DNA of 11,392 bases from an uncultured Clostridia bacterium. GTDB taxonomy: Bacteria > Bacillota > Clostridia > Oscillospirales > Acutalibacteraceae. The position numbers were made by a program, and so were the translations under genes. The first letter of the stretch is position 1; each line of letters starts with the position of its first letter. This document shows, in pieces, positions 6,801-11,392 of the stretch. The DNA lies in NCBI GenBank assembly GCA_946186725.1, contig CAMHOI010000018.1:1-11392 (forward strand), written 5' to 3'. The notes below the pieces were generated by a model that was not told the origin of the DNA, did not search any database, and saw only the letters and a list, made by a program, of their open reading frames with translations.

Positions 6801-8568
6801 GAGTTATTATCTGGGCTACTACAACGGTGCATGGCAGCTGACGACCAACACGTCGGTCACCTCTTCCTCCTACCGCATCTCAAGAACCGTCAATGGTGTG
6901 ACGCACTACCTTTGTGTGGATTCGTCCGGCAACATTTTCGATTCTACAACGGAGGCGGACGCCGCGCTGTGGAGCGGCAACAGCGGAACGATCCATACCG
7001 TCGTCAACGGAACGACCTACTATCTGCACCGCGTAAGCAACTCGTCGTTTAACGTCAGCACAAGTGAAACCACCTCATGGACGGGCAGCAACAATCGTCT
7101 GTCCTATAACAACCGATATCTTTCCTACCGCGACGGATGGTATATGAACAGCACGAGGAACAACACGACCTATGCTGCCACCACGTCTTTGGTGTCGAGC
7201 GAGACCGTGACCGTCGCCTCTCAAGCGCAGGCGGTCTCCGTCGTCCGTCCGACCGTGTACGTCACGCCCGAGTCCGCGCCCGTGCCGACCGTGACCGTCA
7301 CCGATCACGCCGATCCCGGCACCGCCGTCACGCTCGACGGCCCGCACAAGGAGAAGATCACGCGCACCGCCACCACCGCGCCGCTCTTCGTGCGGGAGGA
7401 GTACGACGAGCCGGCGGGCGAGACCTACTACCCGCTGACCTGGGAGGCCAACGAGAACGGCGGCGATCCGCCCTACGTCGTATCGCAGAAGAACACCGGC
7501 TACGTCATCAGCGGCGGTACGGACCAGCGCGGCGATATCCGCGTTTCGTACTATGCCAAGAACAACAACATTTCTGCTTCTCTGACCTACGGCAACCTTG
7601 ACGACGCCAAGATCTACACCTACAACGGCAACGGCAGACGGACGATCTCGCAGGTCGGCGCCGCCAATCTCGTCAAATATGCCGACGCCAAGTCCGGCTT
7701 CCAGGAGACTTTGGATTCGGACAACACCAACGTCTACGGCCTTCACTTTATGAACGCGCCTATTTCCGCGAGCAACGTCGTCACCGCACCGACCGCGGTC
7801 ATCAACGGAGAGACCTACCACGACTACACCATGCCCAAGGACTGCATTGACTTCCGCCTGAGGACCAAGGGTTACATCAACTTCTTCGCCGGGACCTACT
7901 TTCCCGACAACAGCACCTTCTTCTCCCTGCATCAGATCACCCGCGACGACGATGGCAACATCACCTCGATCAAGGAGATCTCCAAGATCTACGGCGTGCC
8001 CGGCAACGAGAAAAAAGCGTACATCTACCAGTTTGTCGGTGAAGCGGCGCCCACCCTGCCGAGCGGTTATGAGCAGATCTTCGACATGACGTGGGTCACC
8101 AATCCGTCGAGCAACTGGACCGACAACGCGATCTACTACTATGAGATCCCGGTCAACGGCGGCGAGTACGCGCTCGGCTCCGTCAGCGGCAGGGACGGCG
8201 CCTATCTGATGTACCTCGACATCGGCACTTCGGCGGCGGACCGCACCTCCATGCTCGGGACCATCGACTTCGTTTACGACAACACCGTGCGCGGCGGCAA
8301 CAAGATCGTCGTCGTCCCGGATACCAGCGTCAACGATACCTCGCTGGACTACTACCAGCCCTCGCTGGCGATCATGTACACCAAGAATAACGACGAGGAC
8401 AACGAGGTCGACATTAACGAGTTTACCGTCACCGTGACCCGTACCATCGACAGCGCCGGCGCCACCAACGCCACGCTGACCTCCGACTTCGGCGGCGGCG
8501 ACGCAGAGCATCTGAACGTCGTCCCGCAGCACAGCGGCGGCGACACCATCGTCATCACCACGTCGTAG
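3898..8568 (+). CDS. Giant repeat-containing surface protein, 1556 aa, six beta-trefoil-like repeats
   Basis: The start ATG has AAAGG at 3884-3888, nine bases upstream. The N-terminus has a basic tip (KRAKR), a hydrophobic segment at about 9-29 and then AWLSN, a SipW/TasA-like signal or anchor. Residues ~60-400 form a beta-rich domain starting near NPYIISLPRHMINL (91 onward), with GLFGKIGYLG (218) and GILAGHIEYASIRNISVYY (289), phrases like those of GLUG or beta-helix surface domains. Residues ~482-1085 hold six tandem ~100-residue repeats. A Pro/Val/Thr-rich linker (~1114-1135) leads to a C-terminal region of ~420 residues. There is no sortase motif, C-terminal membrane helix or choline-binding module, so anchoring is either by the uncleaved N-terminal helix or by assembly after cleavage. 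Adhesin or matrix protein is the likely role, given c-di-GMP control and composition. I know no named homologue. Confidence 0.9.
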   Translation: MTKRAKRSLLCTFILLLVTLVISATGVFAWLSNMLRIHTSDSETDSNIGMRINLLFDRLNPATFARGETITFPDGTTATFDPDADWGTEENPYIISLPRHMINLYALQEAGYFYDRYISKNYENGEYIEDSNVKPYFLVCETDGTPACVDGTRNGQSIVIHPVGNDEYPFIGCVGGAQVKLDENEQPTTTTAPNGKTSISSIIANFTVEADEDTPDIGLFGKIGYLGEEPENATEGQTFNGAVSGVSDLLLYDVKIVSTATTDGARDGDHLWESDASSNVRYEEDHHVGILAGHIEYASIRNISVYYSSADVTAIDVHAGENANYLSDSGIIGLVYNLNPETSGNAIGCATGTTIAGSAKGAGNEWGASIDMLTMYNNLLDIQNNHSSSAYNTTKTIIVNENILIGGEPQVTETTTTGTMTSPFTGNTQTYGTYTVKNYTNEALGSITFSDRSGTNQYLYLHDNNKLTDVVKVTYKTDTEAAFFLSQNGTYLNTNAAGSAVTTAANNGQNTKWRLTSDGYLRTEILGEWYYLNVAGGSLSVSKTASTAWTVNADGTVRCPAGFLRYDGSGWGLTPIDTYYYITDGSHYLSGTANAVTNAASAAASVKWSLSNPGGNTAISAYIGGATRYLTVTDGALAMGGSAYTWNKDGNVYYTTIQGIRHNLVYDNGWRLVPASGHKITDGSGHYLTATANAVGNASQSDALVWQFSNESGNTQISAVAEGQTRYLTVSNGALTVSGTAATWTRVGDSFYMTEGGKDYYLNHNGSEWTVSTLSYFTINDGSGNYLRVTGANAFANGNAVNATHFYFANDAGANSSGRAYCVVGGTTYYLYNNNGTLATTTTQNTGTQWLNDGSSLYVTSTANNVTTTYAIEYDANWHIRTIAPTYRITDGNGNYMTVSGTTIGSTTDPDQATAFEFSTGGANPAGTIRVPGTNYYLRNNNGTLQVSTTSTTWTNNGTRLYYDDWWSSYYLGYYNGAWQLTTNTSVTSSSYRISRTVNGVTHYLCVDSSGNIFDSTTEADAALWSGNSGTIHTVVNGTTYYLHRVSNSSFNVSTSETTSWTGSNNRLSYNNRYLSYRDGWYMNSTRNNTTYAATTSLVSSETVTVASQAQAVSVVRPTVYVTPESAPVPTVTVTDHADPGTAVTLDGPHKEKITRTATTAPLFVREEYDEPAGETYYPLTWEANENGGDPPYVVSQKNTGYVISGGTDQRGDIRVSYYAKNNNISASLTYGNLDDAKIYTYNGNGRRTISQVGAANLVKYADAKSGFQETLDSDNTNVYGLHFMNAPISASNVVTAPTAVINGETYHDYTMPKDCIDFRLRTKGYINFFAGTYFPDNSTFFSLHQITRDDDGNITSIKEISKIYGVPGNEKKAYIYQFVGEAAPTLPSGYEQIFDMTWVTNPSSNWTDNAIYYYEIPVNGGEYALGSVSGRDGAYLMYLDIGTSAADRTSMLGTIDFVYDNTVRGGNKIVVVPDTSVNDTSLDYYQPSLAIMYTKNNDEDNEVDINEFTVTVTRTIDSAGATNATLTSDFGGGDAEHLNVVPQHSGGDTIVITTS
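5341..7152 (+). repeat. Six tandem ~100-residue protein repeats, each with three W/YL sub-repeats
   Basis: Within the 1556-aa protein, repeat units run at about residues 482-578, 579-677, 678-775, 776-886, 887-991 and 992-1085. Most open with a phrase such as YxITDGSGxYL. Each contains three sub-units built as (Y/N)YL followed by a Trp, or a Phe in the first sub-unit of two repeats. For example, unit 3 has HYLTA...LVWQF, RYLTVSNGALTV...ATW, YYLNHNGSEW. The DNA copies are clearly diverged, so this is an old protein-level duplication rather than a recent DNA repeat. Three-fold internal symmetry with a buried aromatic per sub-unit is what a beta-trefoil (ricin-B or fascin-like) shows. The fold call is inference. 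Confidence 0.8.
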
Positions 8569-8584
8569 CCACGACCCCAACAAA

Positions 8585-8615
8585 AAAACAACGGCCTGCC
8601 GGCCGTTGTTTTTTC
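8585..8615. terminator. Bidirectional intrinsic terminator between surface operon and trxA
   Basis: Inverted repeat AACAACGGCC (8587-8596) with GGCCGTTGTT (8601-8610) closes a 4-base loop TGCC. It is flanked by seven A residues on the left (8582-8588) and T residues on the right (8609-8614). It can end transcription of the giant surface gene (stop at 8568) and, on the other strand, of trxA (stop at 8621). Confidence 0.92.
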
Positions 8616-8620
8616 TTTTC

Positions 8621-8926
8621 TTACAGTTTTTCCTCCAGCGCCTCCAGCGGGTGGAAGCCGACCAGAGTTTCGACGGGCTTGCCGTCCTTGAAGAGGATCA
8701 TCGTCGGGATGGACGCGATCCCGTAGCGGTTGGCCAACTCGGGCTCCTCGTCCACGTTGACCTTGCCCACGAGGACGTCCTCCCGCTTCTCGGCCAGCGC
8801 CGACAGCACGGGGCCCTGCATCCGGCAGGGGCCGCACCACGTCGCCCAGAAGTCGACCAGCACGGGCTTGCCGGCGGCCAGCACCTCGTCGTCAAAATTG
8901 GCGGCGGTCAGGGTGATCTCTTTCAT
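8621..8926 (-). CDS. trxA: Thioredoxin
   Basis: A 101-residue cytoplasmic thioredoxin that reduces protein disulfides. The active site WCGPC is at residues 30-34, preceded by VLVDFWAT. The cis-proline loop SIPT has Pro74, and VNVDEE and the C-terminal G-F-H-P element are in the expected places, so the domain is complete, just under the usual ~105 residues. The ATG at 8926 is the natural start, with a purine-rich GAGGCGA site upstream. Longer in-frame forms would run into the preceding gene. It follows the ferredoxin:thioredoxin reductase gene by 10 bases on the same strand and is almost certainly in one operon with it. That makes the reductase its likely electron donor in place of NADPH thioredoxin reductase. 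Confidence 0.96.
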   Translation of the reverse strand: MKEITLTAANFDDEVLAAGKPVLVDFWATWCGPCRMQGPVLSALAEKREDVLVGKVNVDEEPELANRYGIASIPTMILFKDGKPVETLVGFHPLEALEEKL

Positions 8927-8936
8927 CGCTATCGCC

Positions 8937-9146
8937 TCATTTCTTGGATTTGTAGTAGAGCATGCAGTGGCAGAAGCCCTCAAAATCGGGATCGGCGATC
9001 TGATCGCGGAACTCCCGGCACATGCATTTGGTGTCCGGCGTCTTCTCCCGGCGGCAGGGGCAGTACCCGCCCGTGCGCTTGAGACCCTCGCGGATGACGG
9101 CGACGACCTCCTTGTCGGGGTTGAGCGTGACGTTGTTGGCAGCCAT
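8937..9146 (-). CDS. Ferredoxin:thioredoxin reductase, catalytic subunit, 69 aa
   Basis: A small protein with three Cys-x-Cys motifs: CPC (29-31), CMC (41-43) and CHC (59-61). They match the FTR catalytic (beta) family, which uses a [4Fe-4S] cluster and an adjacent redox disulfide to pass electrons from ferredoxin to thioredoxin. The spacing is CPC-9-CMC-15-CHC, whereas the plant and cyanobacterial enzyme has 16 and 8. All six cysteines are present. The start is ATG at 9146, eight bases after a strong AAGGAGG. Extending further upstream adds a stretch that runs through the promoter and is not part of the family. There is no variable (alpha) subunit nearby, as is usual outside oxygenic phototrophs. 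Together with the adjacent trxA it makes a two-gene ferredoxin-driven redox relay. Confidence 0.9.
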   Translation of the reverse strand: MAANNVTLNPDKEVVAVIREGLKRTGGYCPCRREKTPDTKCMCREFRDQIADPDFEGFCHCMLYYKSKK

Positions 9147-9171
9147 GGGCTTCGCCTCCTTGCTTTTGATG

Positions 9172-9200
9172 AGTATAGTGTACCACGCCGCTGCGAAAAA
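9172..9200 (-). promoter_or_regulatory. Probable promoter of the FTR-trxA operon (good -10, weak -35)
   Basis: On the minus strand TATACT (9172-9177) is a near-consensus -10 box about 26 bases upstream of the FTR start codon. The matching -35 position (about 9195-9200, TTTTTC) is poor, so the promoter is weak or needs an activator. It faces away from the T-box promoter at 9227-9255. Confidence 0.45.
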
Positions 9201-9226
9201 ACCAAGCATTTTTTTGAAAAAAGGAC

Positions 9227-9255
9227 TTGACAAGGCGGCCGGCGCGTGCTATAGT
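9227..9255 (+). promoter_or_regulatory. Sigma-A promoter of the T-box leader and acyl-CoA synthetase gene
   Basis: A perfect TTGACA (9227-9232) and TATAGT (9250-9255) are separated by 17 bases, with TGC directly before the -10 box (extended -10). Transcription should start near 9262, just ahead of the T-box Stem I. Confidence 0.9.
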
Positions 9256-9261
9256 GTAGCC

Positions 9262-9524
9262 AATTTCATAAAAGGCGATGACGAAGACGGCCCGGCGCGC
9301 GAGCGCACAGAGAGCGGATGGTTGGTGAGAATCCGCGGCGAGCGACCGAACGGCCCATCACTTCCGAGCCGGAGATCCGAACCGCTTGACGGTGTAGGCG
9401 TCTCCCGTGATTGCTGCGTCAAGGCATAAGGATTGCTGGATCCTGAGGGGCGGCGAGAGCCGCAATTTGAGTGGTACCGCGAGTGTTTTTCACCCGTCTC
9501 AAAGAACGAGACGGGTTTTTTTTA
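9262..9524 (+). ncRNA. T-box leader, predicted isoleucine-specific (AUC specifier)
   Basis: The T-box elements appear in order. A GATGA GA-motif (9277-9281) is followed by GAAG (9283-9286), which pairs with CTTC (9361-9364). AGAGAG is at 9309-9314, and the distal loop GGTGAGAA (9324-9331) is closed by GCGGAT/ATCCGC. A Stem III hairpin GCGGC-GAGA-GCCGC lies at 9450-9463. The T-box TGGTACCGCG is at 9472-9481. The specifier triplet is the one before a conserved A, five bases and GAG, as in glyQS leaders (GGC-A-UUCUU-GAG). Here that gives ATC at 9357-9359, then A, CTTCC, GAG. TGGT (9472-9475) would pair with an ACCA tRNA end, consistent with discriminator A73 of tRNA-Ile. Uncharged tRNA should favour readthrough. 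Confidence 0.9.
9493..9523 (+). terminator. T-box intrinsic terminator
   Basis: CCCGTCTC (9493-9500) pairs perfectly with GAGACGGG (9508-9515) around a 7-base loop, followed by eight T residues (9516-9523). It lies directly after the T-box sequence and 25 bases before the start codon, as expected for a transcription-attenuating T-box. Confidence 0.93.
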
Positions 9525-9548
9525 TTATCCGAAAAAGGAGGAATGGTC

Positions 9549-11392
9549 ATGGCTGCGGTCGAAAAGGAAAAACTGATGGAGGTGGCCGCCCGAATTCGCG
9601 AGATGCGGGAGATCTCCGGCCTCACGGTCGCGGAGATGGCGGTCAAGACCGAGGTAAGCGAGGACGACTACCGCGCTTACGAGGCGGGCCGGCTCGACTT
9701 TCCCTTCACCTTCATCCATAAATGCGCGCTGGCCTTCGGCATCGGCATCACCGACCTGCTCGAGGGCGAGAGCGCCCACCTGTCCTCCTACACCGTCACC
9801 CGGAAGGGGCAGGGACAGCAGACCGCCCGCGAGAGCGGCATCGAGATCCGCAACCTCGCCCCCATGTTCCGCCGCAAGATCGCCGAGCCCTACTGGGTGC
9901 GCTACGAATACGACGAGGCACTGCAGGACCGGCCCATCCACCTGACCCGCCATTCCGGCCAGGAGTTCGACTTCGTCATGAAGGGCCGCCTCAAGGTCCA
10001 GATCGGCGACAACGTGGAATACCTCTCCGAGGGGGACAGCATCTATTACAACTCCTCCACCCCCCACGGCATGATCGCCGTCGACGGCGCCGACTGCTAT
10101 TTCGTCGCCGTCGTCCTGCCCGGCGCCGATCAGAAGGAGACCGTCGTGCGCGACACCCTCCTGCCCGGCTACGGCAGCGGCAGGGAGCCGGTCGGCAGCC
10201 GCTTCGTCGAGGTCGCCGAGAACGAGAACGGCTACCCCCTTTCCGTGACATTCCACAACGAGGACCGCTTCCATTTTGCCTTTGATGTCGTCGACGCCAT
10301 CGCCGAGCGGGATCCCGACAAGCTGGCCATGCTCCACGTCGATAGGAACAAGGTCGAGCGCCGCTTCACCTTCCGCGACATGAAGCGCGCCTCCAACCAG
10401 TGCGCCAATTACTTCACCTCCCTCGGCATCCGCAAGGGCGACCGCGTCATGCTCGTGCTCAAGCGGCACTATCAGTTCTGGTTCGCCATCCTCGGTTTAC
10501 ATAAAATCGGTGCCGTCGTCATCCCCGCCACCAACCAGCTCCAGGCGCACGACTTTGAGTACCGCTTCCACGCCGCCGGGGTCAGGGCGGTGGTCTGCAC
10601 CGCCGACGGGGATACCGCCGCCCAGATGGACAGGGCGGAGTCGGCCGCCGACGCCCCGCTGATCAAGTGCCTTGTCGGGGGCCGGCGGGAGGGCTGGCAC
10701 GACTTCAACGCCGAGTACGAGCTCTACAGCACCCACTACCACCGCACCGAGGAGACCCCCTGCGGCGACGCGCCCATGCTGATGTTCTTCACCTCCGGCA
10801 CCACCGGCTATCCCAAGATCGCCACCCACAGCTTCAAGTACCCGCTCGGGCACTATCTGACCGCCAAGTACTGGCACGGGGTCAGCGACGAGGGACTGCA
10901 CTTCACCATCTCGGACACCGGGTGGGGGAAGGCGCTGTGGGGCAAGCTCTACGGCCAGTGGCTGTGCGAGGGCGCCGTGTTCACCTATGATTTCGACCGC
11001 TTCGACGCGGCCGACATCCTGCCCATGTTCGCCAGGTACCACATCACCACCTTCTGTGCCCCGCCCACCATGCTCCGCATGATGATCAAGCAGGATATCT
11101 CCCGGTACGACTTCTCCTCCGTCAAGCACATGACCACCGCCGGCGAGGCCCTCAATCCCGAGGTCTACCGCCTCTTTGAGGAGGCGACCGGCCTGCAGAT
11201 CATGGAGGGCTTCGGCCAGACCGAGACCACCCTTTCCGTCGCCAACTTCATGGGCGGCACCCACAAGGTCGGCTCCATGGGCAGACCCAGCCCCCTCTAC
11301 AACATCGACATCGTCGATCCCGACGGTTGTCCCGTCCCCGACGGCGAGGTGGGCGAGATCGTCATCAACGTCAAGAACGGCGCCCCCTGCGG
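9549..11392 (+). CDS. HTH (XRE)-cupin-AMP-dependent acyl-CoA synthetase fusion, 5' part
   Basis: The reading frame stays open to the right edge, giving 614 codons with no stop. ATG 9549 is seven bases after AAGGAGG (9535-9541); the in-frame ATG at 9543 is too close to that site. Domain order: an XRE-type helix-turn-helix at ~14-71, a cupin at ~125-190 (HSGQEFDFVMKG near 134, PHG near 171), then an AMP-forming adenylation domain from ~230. The last has the P-loop TSGTTGYPK at 415-423, the AGEAL motif near 531 and the EGFGQTET motif near 553-560. The stretch GWGKALWGKLYGQW is typical of short/medium-chain acyl-CoA synthetases. The C-terminal subdomain with the catalytic lysine lies beyond the window. 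It would make an acyl-CoA from an acid, ATP and CoA. T-box control ties it to amino-acid supply; the substrate is inferred, not shown. Confidence 0.92.
   Translation, partial: MAAVEKEKLMEVAARIREMREISGLTVAEMAVKTEVSEDDYRAYEAGRLDFPFTFIHKCALAFGIGITDLLEGESAHLSSYTVTRKGQGQQTARESGIEIRNLAPMFRRKIAEPYWVRYEYDEALQDRPIHLTRHSGQEFDFVMKGRLKVQIGDNVEYLSEGDSIYYNSSTPHGMIAVDGADCYFVAVVLPGADQKETVVRDTLLPGYGSGREPVGSRFVEVAENENGYPLSVTFHNEDRFHFAFDVVDAIAERDPDKLAMLHVDRNKVERRFTFRDMKRASNQCANYFTSLGIRKGDRVMLVLKRHYQFWFAILGLHKIGAVVIPATNQLQAHDFEYRFHAAGVRAVVCTADGDTAAQMDRAESAADAPLIKCLVGGRREGWHDFNAEYELYSTHYHRTEETPCGDAPMLMFFTSGTTGYPKIATHSFKYPLGHYLTAKYWHGVSDEGLHFTISDTGWGKALWGKLYGQWLCEGAVFTYDFDRFDAADILPMFARYHITTFCAPPTMLRMMIKQDISRYDFSSVKHMTTAGEALNPEVYRLFEEATGLQIMEGFGQTETTLSVANFMGGTHKVGSMGRPSPLYNIDIVDPDGCPVPDGEVGEIVINVKNGAPC

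Noticed and set aside
5341..7152. Possible CRISPR or DNA satellite array
   Set aside because: The periodicity is ~300 bases, in frame and diverged at the DNA level; there are no short identical repeats with unique spacers.
7075..8583. Long minus-strand open frame (502 codons) opposite the end of the giant surface gene
   Set aside because: Low-complexity Val/Asp/Gly/Arg composition, it runs into the bidirectional terminator, and it lies fully within a repeat-rich true gene.
8621..9205. A 194-residue thioredoxin with a long N-terminal extension
   Set aside because: The extra residues are an out-of-frame reading of the FTR gene; the thioredoxin domain begins at ATG 8926 (MKEITLTAANF).
9147..9233. 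Upstream extension of the FTR gene to an earlier ATG at 9233
   Set aside because: The extension runs through the promoter region and adds a hydrophobic non-family stretch; ATG 9146 has a perfect AAGGAGG at proper distance.
9346..9356. GCC (Ala), GGC (Gly) or CGG (Arg) as the T-box specifier
   Set aside because: These triplets lie two to eight bases too far from the conserved A-N5-GAG register and from the GAAG/CTTC helix; AUC fits the register exactly. I keep some doubt because the upper helix of the specifier loop is not cleanly resolved.
10497..11264. Minus-strand open frame opposite the acyl-CoA synthetase
   Set aside because: The plus frame holds the conserved adenylation motifs (TSGTTGYPK, AGEAL, FGQTET); the antisense frame is a GC-rich shadow.
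1..11392. Transposons, integrases, attachment sites, tRNA or rRNA genes
   Set aside because: No transposase or integrase motif, flanking inverted repeats with target duplications, or tRNA cloverleaf was seen in the window.

Overview
The window looks like chromosomal DNA from a high-GC member of the Clostridia (Bacillota), probably an anaerobe of the Oscillospiraceae/Christensenellales type. The evidence is strong AGGAGG-type ribosome binding sites, sigma-A promoters with 17-base spacers, U-tailed intrinsic terminators, and three different Firmicute-style riboswitch classes within 8 kb. A ferredoxin:thioredoxin reductase and a ThiT-type ECF transporter subunit fit the same picture. The taxonomic placement is inference; no rRNA or tRNA gene is visible.

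Layout. (1) 1-627: the end of an unidentified gene and an overlapping hypothetical gene, closed by a bidirectional terminator. (2) 692-1747, minus strand: a lone PTS EIIC membrane permease. (3) 1890-2630: a TPP riboswitch with its terminator, then thiT for thiamine uptake. (4) 2749-8568: a sigma-A promoter, a cyclic di-GMP-I riboswitch whose terminator shares bases with the aptamer, and a two-gene operon. The operon encodes a 303-aa and a 1556-aa envelope protein. Both begin with a hydrophobic segment ending in a GWFS/AWLS motif like that of SipW/TasA-type exported proteins. The giant protein carries six tandem ~100-residue repeats, each with an internal three-fold pattern. (5) 8621-9146, minus strand: a ferredoxin:thioredoxin reductase catalytic subunit followed by thioredoxin, a small redox relay. 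(6) 9227-11392: a sigma-A promoter, a T-box leader that reads best as isoleucine-specific (AUC specifier), and the first 614 codons of an HTH-cupin-acyl-CoA synthetase fusion that runs off the window.

How it fits together. Each plus-strand unit is gated by an RNA sensor: thiamine pyrophosphate for the thiamine transporter, c-di-GMP for the surface proteins, and uncharged tRNA (probably tRNA-Ile) for the acyl-CoA synthetase. The two most interesting units are the c-di-GMP-gated surface operon and the T-box-gated ligase. In the first, overlap between aptamer and terminator predicts an ON switch, meaning surface proteins are made when c-di-GMP is high. The second suggests isoleucine made by activating a branched short-chain acid, which would need a reductive carboxylase not seen here.
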